Source: Aphodosoma sp045126975
GTDB lineage: Bacteria > Bacteroidota > Bacteroidia > Bacteroidales > Paludibacteraceae
Assembly (NCBI GenBank): GCA_045126975.1
Contig: JBGVPL010000023.1
Location: 1 to 44,727, forward strand
Direction: 5' to 3'
Length of the DNA: 44,727 bases
Both the position numbers and the translations under genes were made by a program. The notes beneath the pieces were generated by a model, which did no database searches, had not been told where the DNA came from, and saw only the letters and a program-made list of their open reading frames with translations. Shown here piece by piece: positions 33,180-42,527 of the stretch (position 1 is its first letter; each line of letters starts with the position of its first letter).

Positions 33180-33226
33180 TTGTCCCCCTAAATTAGGGGG
33201 ACGAGGACGCAGTCCGGAGGGGGTAT
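33180..33226. repeat. Hairpin element, intergenic copy
   Basis: GTCCCCCTAAATTAGGGGGAC, then GAGGACGCAGTCCGGAGGGGGT. It is the same layout as the inverted element in polA (12790-12834). It is the last repeat of this type before the BREX operon. The flanking stretch 33108-33400 shows nothing else I can name. Confidence 0.8.
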
Positions 33227-33406
33227 GTAAGACAAAACACATCTTTTATATAAGTTGATGAAGAATAAAGATGTAACCTAAGAACGAATATTCACACTCT
33301 TTTCTCACTCCTTGTCCTTGATAGGGAGAACGAACACCATATTCATAAAAATTCTCCGACACAACTTGTTAAAACGCACTCTCCAATAAAAAATCCCCCA
33401 AAAAAT

Positions 33407-33437
33407 ATGGTGCAATCAAAATAAATCACTATCTTTG
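33407..33437 (+). promoter_or_regulatory. Promoter of the BREX leader RNA
   Basis: TATCTTTG (33430-33437) is a perfect -7 box. The -33 position has only ATG (33407-33409). It is the only good box between 33108 and brxP, so it is the likely promoter of both the RNA and the operon. Confidence 0.6.
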
Positions 33438-33442
33438 CACTA

Positions 33443-33655
33443 ACATAGACCGAGTAGCGTTCTTGGTCATTTAGTAAAAGCATTTTTGCTTTATTCTTTC
33501 TAATTGTGAAATTTGGCGATTTAACAAGACTCGAAAGGATAAGTTAAAAAAATGCTCACGTTTCGTATATAATGGCGTGAGCTTAACTTATTCGTAGAGT
33601 CGAGGTCACGCCAAATACCCACAATTAGCGAGAAAGTTAAGTTCTCGCTTTTTTT
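33443..33655 (+). ncRNA. Structured leader RNA upstream of BREX, unknown family
   Basis: A transcript from about 33443 would fold as follows. Hairpin A is GACCGAG/CTTGGTC (33448-33468). Hairpin B is AAAGCA/TGCTTT (33477-33492). A long interrupted hairpin has P1a CTAATTGTG/CACAATTAG (33500-33508 with 33620-33628), P1b ATTTGGCG/CGCCAAAT (33511-33518 with 33609-33616), a 9x7 internal bubble, P2a GACTC/GAGTC, P2b GGATAAGTTAA/TTAACTTATTC (11 bp) and P3 GCTCACG/CGTGAGC with a 15-base loop. It ends in an intrinsic terminator. The terminator loop AAGTTAAG (33634-33641) can pair with CTTAACTT (33582-33589), the strand that otherwise closes P2b, so two folds compete. I do not recognise the family. It could be a regulatory leader of BREX or an independent small RNA. 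Confidence 0.7.
33628..33655 (+). terminator. Intrinsic terminator/attenuator 30 bases before brxP
   Basis: GCGAGAA-AGTTAAG-TTCTCGC followed by T7. The first base is also the last of stem P1a. TCTAATTGT occurs both at the RNA's P1a 5' strand and again at 33659-33667, so the P1a 3' strand could pair downstream and wrap the terminator. Confidence 0.88.
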
Positions 33656-33685
33656 GTATCTAATTGTAAATAAAAATAACTGATA

Positions 33686-36196
33686 ATGTATAAAATAGAA
33701 TGGGATCCAGAAACTGGAGGTGTTTGTTTAAATTCGAGGATTACAGATAAAACTTTAGGAATTTCACCTCGTCCTGTCTTTTGGGAAGAGTTAGATTTGT
33801 TGAAAATGGTAGATTTTGGATGGGTATATCCGCATTCGGAAGAACCATTGTTATGGGCTTGTAATAAGAAATATTATTATCGTGGTGAGTTGGTTTTTGA
33901 AGTAAAAGGTGCAAATATTTATGATTCTCCAGTTGTGTTGTTGGAGGAAGGCAAAGACAATTTATCAATAAAACCTATTGATGTGGAGTTGATGTTAGAA
34001 CGCTGCAAGAATGAAATGTTTATTGTTGAGAGTGAAGCTATAGAATTTATTCATGATACATATTTACAATATGCTTCTGCTCGTAAAGCATTAAAAGTAG
34101 CAAAATCGAATGAATTAGATTTTGAAGCAATTGTAGCGCGACAAGAAAAAAAGACAAAAAAGAAAATGGCAATCGTTAAAGAAGATTGCGAATCTTTTGA
34201 TATTGTTCCTTTAGAAGAGGCGGAGAAACAAGGAAAAAAAGTTTATAAAACAACAAAAATAGATATATTTTTAGCTTCTTTTTCTGGTGGTAAAGATTCT
34301 CAAGTAGTTTTAGATTTATGTACTCGCGCTATACCATCTACTGAATTTGAAGTTATTTATTCTGATACAGGTTATGAATTGCCACCATCGTTAGAATTAT
34401 ATGAAGAGGTTCAACGATATTATAAAGAACGTTTTCCCGATTTAAAATTTTCAACAGCACGTAATCACGATTCAGTTTTAAATTATTGGGATAAAATAGG
34501 TACCCCAAGTGATAAGCATCGATGGTGTTGTGCTGTAATGAAAACAGCACCTCTATATCGAATGTTGAAAACAAAAGATAATAAACAAGCTAGGGTATTG
34601 ACGTTTGATGGTGTTAGAGCAGAGGAAAGTGTTAGAAGGTCAAGTTATAATCGAATAGGAAAAGGAGTTAAACATGATACTGTAATAAATGCTAGTCCTA
34701 TTTTAAATTGGAATTCAATTGAAATATTCTTATATTTGTTTAAATATAAATTACCAATTAATCTTGCATATAGACAAGGTATGACACGAGTAGGATGTTT
34801 GATATGTCCGTTTTCTTCCGATTGGAATGATATGATATCTAACACAAGATATAAAGACTGTTTGAGTCCATTTTTAACAAGAATAGAAAAATCTGTTGTT
34901 AGTTCTGGGGTTAAAGATGTGGATGTTTATATTAAAGAAGGTAATTGGAAAAGACGGGCCGGAGGTAGAGATATGAAATTTTCCTCTCATTTGTTGATCA
35001 AATCAACAAAACCAGATTTGATTCTAGAAATATCTAATCCTCAGAAAGATTTATTGGTATGGTTGACAGCAGTAGGTAAATATAGCGTTATAAATGATAC
35101 TAATGGGAATAGACGAGGAGAGTTGAAATATAAAGAGAAGGTTTATGCGTTTGAAATAGAAAAAAAAGATTTAATATATAGAGCTAAGTTTTATAATACA
35201 GAATTAGAACCCATTTTACAAGGTTTATTGAAACGTGTTTTTTATAAAGCAACGTATTGTGTTAATTGTGAAGTTTGTGAAGTAGAGTGTCCATCTGGGG
35301 CATTAACAATATTGCCAGAACCTAATATAAATAGGAATAAATGTGTACATTGTCATAAATGTTTAGAATTTCATGATTTTGGGTGTATTTCTGCCGCATC
35401 GTTAGCTACTACAGGAAGTAATAATTTAAAAAATAATAATATGAAATTGATTAGTTATAATAATTTTGGAATGAATGGCGATTGGGTCGAATATTTTTTT
35501 ATGTGTAGAGAATCTTATTTTGAGGAAAATACACATGGGTTGCATCCTAAAGAGCAGTTGCCTAGTTTTGTAAAATGGTTATCGCAAGCAGGTCTTATTG
35601 ACGAAGATAAAAAAATATCAAATTTAGGAATGCGATTGGCAGATTTGTATACGGATATGCCTGATCTTGTTTGGCAAATAATATGGATTAATTTATCATA
35701 TAATTCACCTATTGCAAAGTGGTATAAAGAAAATGTTAAGTGGGGAACAGAATTTACACAAAATGATATTGAAGAATTAGTGAAGAATGATTATCCTGAT
35801 GTTAGTCCTAAGACAGTACATAATATTGTTTATGCTTTATTTAGAACATTTAGAGAAAGTCCTATAGGAGAAAGTTATCAGATAAAAAATATAGATAAGC
35901 AATTATATAAAAAAGATTGTTCTGAAGTTATTGATAAACAAACAGTTTTGTATTCTTTATATAAGTATTCAGATGTAAAAGGAATAAAATCTTTTAGGGT
36001 TGAAGATTTTTATGATGAATATAATTTAATGGGTATTTATAGAGAGTTTGGAATATCTAAAAGCGATTTATTAAAACATCTTCGTTCATTGAATAGTGAT
36101 TTAAATCAATATGTAATTGCAAATTTAAATATGGGTCTTGATAATATCACGTTACGTGATGATGTTACATTAGAAACGATTATAAATAGTTTATAA
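33686..36196 (+). CDS. brxP: BREX type 4 protein BrxP: PAPS reductase, ferredoxin and DUF4007 domains
   Basis: The 836-residue protein is the marker of type 4 BREX. A ~190-residue N-terminal part precedes the ATP-pyrophosphatase loop SFSGGKDSQVVLDL (~197-210) of a PAPS-reductase domain. That domain includes YSDTGYELPPSLE, an iron-sulphur Cys set (RWCCAVMK, GCLICPF) like that of DndC, and GVRAEESVRR. A ferredoxin segment follows at ~524-565: CVNCEVCEVECPSGAL and CVHCHKCLEFHDFGC. The C-terminal ~240 residues (FGMNGDWVEYFF..., VSPKTVHNIVYALFRTF) match DUF4007. Proteins of this type handle sulphur or activated nucleotides; in the Dnd system DndC helps put sulphur in the DNA backbone, and BrxP may do similar chemistry (inference). 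It is first in a tight seven-gene operon; no cysteine desulphurase gene is present. Confidence 0.88.
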   Translation: MYKIEWDPETGGVCLNSRITDKTLGISPRPVFWEELDLLKMVDFGWVYPHSEEPLLWACNKKYYYRGELVFEVKGANIYDSPVVLLEEGKDNLSIKPIDVELMLERCKNEMFIVESEAIEFIHDTYLQYASARKALKVAKSNELDFEAIVARQEKKTKKKMAIVKEDCESFDIVPLEEAEKQGKKVYKTTKIDIFLASFSGGKDSQVVLDLCTRAIPSTEFEVIYSDTGYELPPSLELYEEVQRYYKERFPDLKFSTARNHDSVLNYWDKIGTPSDKHRWCCAVMKTAPLYRMLKTKDNKQARVLTFDGVRAEESVRRSSYNRIGKGVKHDTVINASPILNWNSIEIFLYLFKYKLPINLAYRQGMTRVGCLICPFSSDWNDMISNTRYKDCLSPFLTRIEKSVVSSGVKDVDVYIKEGNWKRRAGGRDMKFSSHLLIKSTKPDLILEISNPQKDLLVWLTAVGKYSVINDTNGNRRGELKYKEKVYAFEIEKKDLIYRAKFYNTELEPILQGLLKRVFYKATYCVNCEVCEVECPSGALTILPEPNINRNKCVHCHKCLEFHDFGCISAASLATTGSNNLKNNNMKLISYNNFGMNGDWVEYFFMCRESYFEENTHGLHPKEQLPSFVKWLSQAGLIDEDKKISNLGMRLADLYTDMPDLVWQIIWINLSYNSPIAKWYKENVKWGTEFTQNDIEELVKNDYPDVSPKTVHNIVYALFRTFRESPIGESYQIKNIDKQLYKKDCSEVIDKQTVLYSLYKYSDVKGIKSFRVEDFYDEYNLMGIYREFGISKSDLLKHLRSLNSDLNQYVIANLNMGLDNITLRDDVTLETIINSL

Positions 36197-36213
36197 ATAA
36201 GATTTCTTATAAA

Positions 36214-36663
36214 ATGGATTATAATAAACTAGATGCTTCTTTTTTGTACTACAAAGATAAAATTCTTTCTATGCGAGTTTCTATGATGGAAGGTAGTATT
36301 ATTTATATTGCTAAACCGATTTTAGTATTAGCTATATTAAATTGTATTGATAGAAATTTAATTGTAGAAAATAAAATATTTTATAATAAAGAGTTAAAAG
36401 AAACATATAAATGTTTTTATCAAATACACAAAAAGTACAGTCAAGATGTAACTCCTATTTGGAAACCGTTTTTTCATTTAAAGAATGATAATTTTTATCA
36501 TTTAGTGAGTGATAAATCATTTGATATAAAAACACCTTCTAATAAATTTATTATTGAAAATATTAAATATGCTAAGTTTGATGATGAATTGTGGATTTTG
36601 TTGCAAAATAGCGGATATAGAGAAAAATTGAAAGAAATAATATTCAACTTTTATATAAAATAA
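36214..36663 (+). CDS. HNH-endonuclease N-terminal-domain-like protein without HNH
   Basis: The 149-residue protein lies 17 bases after brxP and 5 before brxC. It has the pattern found in the N-terminal part of many HNH endonucleases: IAKPILVLAILNCIDRNLI, then VENKIFYNKELKETYKCF, then WKPFFHLKNDNFYHLV, and finally IKYAKFDDELWILLQNSGYREKLKEII. Those families include readers of modified DNA, some with sulphur-binding domains. The C-terminal HNH nuclease that normally follows is absent, and the frame ends cleanly at 36663. So it may be a DNA-binding or modification-reading subunit that cannot cut, perhaps guiding BrxC or PglZ. Alternative: a structural adaptor. The match is from memory of the family pattern, not from a search. 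Confidence 0.65.
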   Translation: MDYNKLDASFLYYKDKILSMRVSMMEGSIIYIAKPILVLAILNCIDRNLIVENKIFYNKELKETYKCFYQIHKKYSQDVTPIWKPFFHLKNDNFYHLVSDKSFDIKTPSNKFIIENIKYAKFDDELWILLQNSGYREKLKEIIFNFYIK

Positions 36664-36668
36664 ATATC

Positions 36669-39641
36669 ATGGCTGAAAGATATAATGAAATAATCACACT
36701 TCGTTCGATGCGACCTGCTTATAATATTAAAGAAGAGGGTTTAGGTGATTGGAAAACTTTTATAACTAACGATTTGTTTAATAGTTTATTGAAAAAAGTT
36801 GTTAGTGCAGTTCGTAATAATGACCAAGATACTCATAAACCAATATGGATTGTGGGTACGTATGGAACTGGTAAAAGTCATGCTGGGGCTGTATTAAAGC
36901 ATATTTTATGTGATGAATTGTTAGAAATACAGAAATATATTGATGATGAATATAGAGACGAGGAGTTTGCGATGTTAAAAAATCAGATAGTTAATTTGCG
37001 ACAAGAAAAACGTTTGTTCCCTGTGAATCTTTATGGACAACAAAATATTGCGCATGAAGCAGATTTGTCATTGCAAGTGCAAAGCGAGATAAAAAAAGCA
37101 TTAAAAGTAGCAGGGATAGAGTTGACTGTAAAAACAGATTTTGATGTCTATTTAGATCACATTGAGCGAGATGCGGATTTTTGGGAAAGATTGATTGAAC
37201 GTAATGCTGAATTACAAAGTGTTGCTCCTGATTTGAATAAGTTAAAAAATCGTCTTCAAAATGCTGATACCATTGTGTATGGCTATATTGTAAATGCTTT
37301 GCGTGATGGTGGTTTTGATATTCGCTTGCAGAGTTCGAAATTGCAACAATGGATATTTGAAGTGCAAAATGAGATGAAGAAACAAGGAGTGTATGATGGT
37401 TTGTTGTTGATTTGGGATGAGTTTACCGAAGTAATGACATCGGCAATTGGTACAAAATTGCTTGTGCAATTACAAGAGATAGCAGAAGCAATGATGAATC
37501 GCGAAAATGACTCTTATTTCTTGTTTATTTCTCATCCATCCGCTCTTAATTCGTTGAATGATCAAGAACGAGAAAAAACAAAGGGTCGTTATCATTATGT
37601 AACTTATAATATGGAACCTGTGAGTGCATTCAAAATTATGACTAAAAAGTTTGAAATTTTGAATTACTATCTTTATGCGCGTAGACAAGAGAAATATTAT
37701 AATACAAGGGAGCATATTTTAGATAAGTTTGCACAAGGAAGTAAGGAGACAAAAAGAAATTTGCGAAATTTATTCCCATTACATCCTGCAACAGCTAATC
37801 TTGCTACTTATTTTGCTCGTGAAGCAGGTTCTTCTTCTCGTAGTGTATTTGATTTTTTGGCTTGTGATAGAGTGCGTGAATTTTTTAATGATGAGAATGC
37901 CTATGCTAATCTTATGACTGTTACGGCAGATTTCCTTTGGGATTATGTGCAAGAGTATTTTGAAAGTGACAGTGCGCGTTTTGGCGCGGTGACAGAACGA
38001 TATAATTCACATCATTTAGATGTGGAAAATAGAGGATTAGATTATATTGCTATATTTAAGGGGGTATTGCTTTTGAATGCGTTGAATAATATTGCAAATA
38101 CAGATACAGTTACACCAAGTGAGGAGAATATTCGTAGTTTGTTTGAAGGAACATTATATGAGAATTCGGTTCCTGAGGTCTTGGAATATTTTAATGAACA
38201 AAGTATTATTCAGCGTCAGCCTAATGGAAATTATTCAATATTATTTACAGCATTACCATCAAATGAAATACAAACGTTGAAAGCTGAATTGAGAAGTTCT
38301 CAATTTTTATATACAGATCAAGTCGCTAATTTTAGAGCTGGACTTTTGGTAAATGTTGCAACAAAAACAATAATGAAATGGTTTAGTAGTTGTAATCGTC
38401 TTTATGAATATAAAATCTTTTCGTTACAAACTAATGAACATACACTTTTAAGTAAAATAGAAAATGAAAAAAGAAAAGCAAATGATTGGTGTGTGTTTAT
38501 TGCTTTTTTGGTTGCTCGAAATAAGATGGAGTATGATGAATTAAATACTATTTCGGAAAAGGCTTATAAAGATTCAAGATTTCAAAATGTTTGTTTTGTT
38601 TTGATTGATAGTCTTTTTGAGGATAAAAATTACGAAAGATTTATTGAATATCAAGCAAATGCGGCTTGTGCTCAGCGACATAATTTGCCTGATCAGCAAC
38701 GAACCTACAATAAAAATGCAGAGGATATGCTTGAAGATTGGTTTGGTAGAATGCGTAATGGGAATGCAATATTAAGACTCGCAAGCAATGCTTCTGATAT
38801 GTTTAGTACAATTTTAGTGAGTAGAATAGCAAGTACAATTAATAGTATTGTATCACCTGAGATATTCTCTTCAGGGCCAGAATCATTGGATTTGATTAGA
38901 ACAAGATCTACTACAACATATTGGAAACCTGTAACAGCAAAGTCAACCGTAGATGCAATACTTTCTTATAATACGAAGCAAGAGATTATTGCAAAAATTC
39001 AAGGGCAAGCGAAACATGCTGAATGGTTGTTACAAAATAGTGTAGATGAGAATTTAGATTGGAAATCGGATATAGATCCAGAGCATCCTTTGAAAAAGGT
39101 GTGTGATTATGTTGATGAAATGTTGTCTCCTCGACATACTCCTCGTAACCAATCTTTCAATTTAGGAGATAAACTGATAGGTTTGACAAAAGCTCCGTTT
39201 GGTTTGTTTGCAACATACGCACCAATGGCTATGGTGGCTTTTGCAATGCGAAAATATATTAATCAGTTATTTGATGTTACGGGTAAAGAAAAAACTGCGC
39301 AACATTTGGTTGATGATATTGTTGAGATGTTTAAATATTGGGGTATGCAGAAATCATCAAACAAACTGAATTGTATGTTTGAAAGTCTTGAGTCGCGGGT
39401 TTTGTGTAATGCATTGATAGGTATATTCCAGTTAAATAAATTGAGAAATTATACAGATGTAAGTAGTTTGAAAGATGCTCGTTGGGCTATAAGTCATGAT
39501 TATTCAGTACAAAAGGGTTATCCTTTATGGTCGTTGAAATATTATGAAGGTGTAAGTGCCGAACTTTCAAAATTGGTGGATGATATATTTGTTATTGTTT
39601 CGGATGCTGATAAAATTAAGGATACAAATTTGCTTAAGTAA
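36669..39641 (+). CDS. brxC: BREX P-loop ATPase BrxC/PglY
   Basis: The 990-residue protein is the large AAA+-like ATPase shared by all BREX types. It opens with LRSMRPAYNIKEEGLGDWKTFI, as in this family, has Walker A GTYGTGKSHAG (~63-72) and Walker B LLLIWDEFTEVM (~243-254), and a sensor-like FLFISHPSALNSL. Helix-rich and unassigned sequence follows to the C-terminus. It is somewhat shorter than the ~1200-residue type 1 BrxC. In type 1 systems BrxC is needed for both modification and defence, and here it should work with PglZ and BrxP. The start is at ATG 36669, 5 bases after the previous stop. Confidence 0.9.
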   Translation: MAERYNEIITLRSMRPAYNIKEEGLGDWKTFITNDLFNSLLKKVVSAVRNNDQDTHKPIWIVGTYGTGKSHAGAVLKHILCDELLEIQKYIDDEYRDEEFAMLKNQIVNLRQEKRLFPVNLYGQQNIAHEADLSLQVQSEIKKALKVAGIELTVKTDFDVYLDHIERDADFWERLIERNAELQSVAPDLNKLKNRLQNADTIVYGYIVNALRDGGFDIRLQSSKLQQWIFEVQNEMKKQGVYDGLLLIWDEFTEVMTSAIGTKLLVQLQEIAEAMMNRENDSYFLFISHPSALNSLNDQEREKTKGRYHYVTYNMEPVSAFKIMTKKFEILNYYLYARRQEKYYNTREHILDKFAQGSKETKRNLRNLFPLHPATANLATYFAREAGSSSRSVFDFLACDRVREFFNDENAYANLMTVTADFLWDYVQEYFESDSARFGAVTERYNSHHLDVENRGLDYIAIFKGVLLLNALNNIANTDTVTPSEENIRSLFEGTLYENSVPEVLEYFNEQSIIQRQPNGNYSILFTALPSNEIQTLKAELRSSQFLYTDQVANFRAGLLVNVATKTIMKWFSSCNRLYEYKIFSLQTNEHTLLSKIENEKRKANDWCVFIAFLVARNKMEYDELNTISEKAYKDSRFQNVCFVLIDSLFEDKNYERFIEYQANAACAQRHNLPDQQRTYNKNAEDMLEDWFGRMRNGNAILRLASNASDMFSTILVSRIASTINSIVSPEIFSSGPESLDLIRTRSTTTYWKPVTAKSTVDAILSYNTKQEIIAKIQGQAKHAEWLLQNSVDENLDWKSDIDPEHPLKKVCDYVDEMLSPRHTPRNQSFNLGDKLIGLTKAPFGLFATYAPMAMVAFAMRKYINQLFDVTGKEKTAQHLVDDIVEMFKYWGMQKSSNKLNCMFESLESRVLCNALIGIFQLNKLRNYTDVSSLKDARWAISHDYSVQKGYPLWSLKYYEGVSAELSKLVDDIFVIVSDADKIKDTNLLK

Positions 39642-39659
39642 ACAGCCAAACAGATTGAT

Positions 39660-40124
39660 ATGATGAAGTTTGAATTAGGTAATTTGTTGTTGCCTAATGC
39701 AAATTCTTTCTATCTTGGATTTAGAAATTTTTTGAAATCTATTCAAGTTGTTAGTGTTAAAGATAATGAAATTGAAGATGTGTTGAAATATTTGAAAGAA
39801 CATCTTCAATCTGAAGTTGGTTTGTGGAATGAAGTGGAGGTTAAGGATATGGTTAAAGACTGGAAATTATCAACCGTAGCACCAAATCTTAAGCCGATAA
39901 CACCCAATGAACCATCGGGACCATATTCAAATCCTATTGACCCAATGCCTAGCACTGCGAGAGTATCAACACACGAGTTGGAAGATAAGAAAGAGAAGTT
40001 GAATAAGCGTCTAGATGAAATAAATCCTGTAGAATTGAAATCGGTTATAAAAGTGATATGCAATAATGCAAATAATAGTTTATTGATTGATGAAATATTA
40101 AAATATGTATCACAAATTCAATAG
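39660..40124 (+). CDS. Unknown BREX-associated protein of 154 residues
   Basis: The gene begins 18 bases after brxC and overlaps pglZ by 20 bases in another frame, so it is translated with the operon. The first ~75 residues are helical (FYLGFRNFLKSIQVV, DVLKYLKEHLQSEVGLW). A Pro/Ser-rich linker follows (PNLKPITPNEPSGPYSNPID). Then a coiled-coil-like segment (ELEDKKEKLNKRLDEI) and a last helix (IKVICNNANNSLLIDEILKYV). I recognise no family. Its position between brxC and pglZ suggests an adaptor linking these two, which may be fused or missing in other type 4 loci. Confidence 0.6.
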   Translation: MMKFELGNLLLPNANSFYLGFRNFLKSIQVVSVKDNEIEDVLKYLKEHLQSEVGLWNEVEVKDMVKDWKLSTVAPNLKPITPNEPSGPYSNPIDPMPSTARVSTHELEDKKEKLNKRLDEINPVELKSVIKVICNNANNSLLIDEILKYVSQIQ

Positions 40125-42516
40125 TAGAGAAGAGTTATATCAGTGTGTCTGTGATGACAAATCAGCATATGGTATAAATTCGATAACATTAAATCGTTAT
40201 CCAATTAGATTTGTGTTATTTGACAACTTTGATGATTGTTTTGATTTTGTAGATTATTTACAGAGTCATAGGGGGATTCGTGTTGTAAGCGTTGAAGATT
40301 GGATTGATAAAAATTATCCAGATTTATTGATAACTCAAATCGAATTGGCAGACCATATAAAAAACTGCATAAAGAGTATGAATGGAGGGGATTGTGTTAT
40401 AGCACCATTCTCTGAGTTGGCACGTTTTTATGATAATGGTGAAATAAAATCCTTTGATTCACTTATAAAGACAATAAAATCAATAGAGGCAACTTTAGAA
40501 GCATGTGAGAAATCACAACGCATATATATTCCTATTGTTGGATTAGAGGGTAAGATGAATTGTTTTATTGGAGATAGTCAAATTACCTTATGGAAATTGG
40601 AATCGGAGGATAAGGTTCAGAATTATAAATTGATATTTGTGGAAGATGGTGAATGCTACGGAATGAAGGGTATAGAAGATAAATTTTTGTTTGTTAATTC
40701 TGTTAAAGAGTGGTTGAATATTTGGAGAATGCCACAATATCTTTCTAAAAGAAATATTATTTGTAATTCTTGTGCTATTTTTAGTAATGCAAAATATGCT
40801 CAACCAGATAATGCTTTTGAATATATTCAAATAAATAATGCTTTTGAATTTTTGAGAGATGCCTTTGAAATGAGTCTTGAAGGTATAGAGTATGATGTTC
40901 GAGATAGGGAAAATTGGATTTTATTGGCACAACAAGTCGATGTTACTAAAGACCAATCTTTGTCTGGATTTATTAGAAGATATTTTAATGTTTCAGGTTT
41001 TGAAGGTTGTGAGTTTTTTATAAGAATATGGTTTGAACATCGTGGTAATTTTGATAGATGGTTGTTGAAGTTGTATTATACAATTAATAGAGATGTAGAT
41101 AGTTATGTGTTGAATATTCTTTCTAAAATAGAAGATTATTCAGATAATTCATTATTAATGCACCTAGTTTTGACAATGAGCGAGTTGTCGCAAGACATAG
41201 AAAAACGACGTAAATGTTTGACTTATGCACTAAATAAGGGTGTAAGTTTGCCTGAATCTTTGGAGGAAGAGTTGTTTGTTAAATTGGGTAATATTGCAAA
41301 AAATAAAGGTTATGATGTTGCTTTACAATATTTTACTTTAATATCAAAGAAGGAAAAAATATTGTTGATAAATTGGTTGAGACGAGAGTATATATCTATT
41401 GCTAAGCTAAAATTTGTATATCCAGATTTGTATTATTATTTGCAAGATATTGATATTTTGGGAGATGATAGAAAAGATTGGGCTATAGATTATATCAATA
41501 AATATAAATTTGCTAAAGTAAACAATATTTATTCCGACGAGATTAAGTCTTTGGTGGCAAAATATAATGAATCAAGTGTTACGTTTGATACGTGGTATCA
41601 ATGTTTTGAGAGTGTTAGGTCGTTGATGTCGGCACGTAAAGATATAGATGTTTTTTATTGGATAGATGGTCTTGGTATAGAATGGATTCCGTATATAAAA
41701 CAGATAATATCTGAATATAAAGGAAAGAATGTTTACTTGAATGAAACATTAATTGCTAAAGCTTTGTTACCAACTAAAACAGAGAATAATAAACTTGATT
41801 TACAAAAATTGTGTGATAATAAATTAGAAAAGGTTGGAGATTTAGATGCTTTAGCACATAAAAACACAAATAAATATCCTGATTTTATTGTTGAAGAACT
41901 GAGTGTTGTAAAAAATATAATTAATGAAATATTATCAAAATATAGTGATAAGAAAATAGCTATAATTTCAGATCATGGTTTGACACATTTATCCCAATTA
42001 GTTGATGGTTTGAATCTCAGTGGCGTGAAATCTGACCACTCAGGTCGTGTTGCGATTGCTGCAAATCATGTTGTTCGTGATAATAACTATTTTATTTTAG
42101 ATGACAATAAAACATTATGTGCATTAAAGCATAATTCTTTGTGTGCTAAAGTGCCAATAGGACAAGGTGCTCATGGTGGATGTACACCAGAAGAAGTGTT
42201 GGTGCCAATTTTTATTATTTCTGATAATCCTAATAATACAAATTATAATATTAGGTTATTAACACATGAAATTGAGGGTAGTAATCCTGTCGTAAAAATC
42301 CAAATAACTGGTTTGACATCTTTAGATAAATTGTCATTGAAATATGATGATAATATTTATAAAATGAGGCATTTAGATGACGATGTTTATGAATCAGAAA
42401 AAATGAGGGTGAAAGAAGATTGTAATAAAATAATACTGTATGTAAATGGTGTTCCTTATGAATACAATATTTCTATTAATGTGGGTATTAAAACTGATGA
42501 TTTGTTTGATTTTTAA
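40105..42516 (+). CDS. pglZ: BREX alkaline-phosphatase-superfamily protein PglZ
   Basis: The 803-residue protein has its PglZ domain in the C-terminal half. It shows the metal-site signature VFYWIDGLGIEW (~515), ALAHKNTNKYPDFIV, SDHGLTHLSQL (~621) and GAHGGCTPEEVLVPIFI (~687). This is the alkaline-phosphatase superfamily fold with the D, D-H and H positions kept. The N-terminal ~480 residues are helical and unassigned. PglZ is one of the two proteins present in every BREX type, and type 1 PglZ acts as a metal-dependent nuclease/phosphodiesterase in vitro. The ATG at 40105 lies inside the previous gene; no later start is as well placed. Confidence 0.92.
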   Translation: MYHKFNSREELYQCVCDDKSAYGINSITLNRYPIRFVLFDNFDDCFDFVDYLQSHRGIRVVSVEDWIDKNYPDLLITQIELADHIKNCIKSMNGGDCVIAPFSELARFYDNGEIKSFDSLIKTIKSIEATLEACEKSQRIYIPIVGLEGKMNCFIGDSQITLWKLESEDKVQNYKLIFVEDGECYGMKGIEDKFLFVNSVKEWLNIWRMPQYLSKRNIICNSCAIFSNAKYAQPDNAFEYIQINNAFEFLRDAFEMSLEGIEYDVRDRENWILLAQQVDVTKDQSLSGFIRRYFNVSGFEGCEFFIRIWFEHRGNFDRWLLKLYYTINRDVDSYVLNILSKIEDYSDNSLLMHLVLTMSELSQDIEKRRKCLTYALNKGVSLPESLEEELFVKLGNIAKNKGYDVALQYFTLISKKEKILLINWLRREYISIAKLKFVYPDLYYYLQDIDILGDDRKDWAIDYINKYKFAKVNNIYSDEIKSLVAKYNESSVTFDTWYQCFESVRSLMSARKDIDVFYWIDGLGIEWIPYIKQIISEYKGKNVYLNETLIAKALLPTKTENNKLDLQKLCDNKLEKVGDLDALAHKNTNKYPDFIVEELSVVKNIINEILSKYSDKKIAIISDHGLTHLSQLVDGLNLSGVKSDHSGRVAIAANHVVRDNNYFILDDNKTLCALKHNSLCAKVPIGQGAHGGCTPEEVLVPIFIISDNPNNTNYNIRLLTHEIEGSNPVVKIQITGLTSLDKLSLKYDDNIYKMRHLDDDVYESEKMRVKEDCNKIILYVNGVPYEYNISINVGIKTDDLFDF

Positions 42517-42527
42517 ATTAATATGTT

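Noticed and set aside
33500..33655. Leader RNA considered as a retron msr-msd
   Set aside because: The flanking inverted repeats and long hairpin resemble one, but no reverse transcriptase gene lies in the window; the next gene is brxP.
33443..33655. Leader RNA considered as 6S RNA
   Set aside because: There is one long hairpin with a central bubble, but extra 5' hairpins, a bubble of only 9x7 bases and a position tightly before brxP do not fit well. I could not confirm it without a covariance search.
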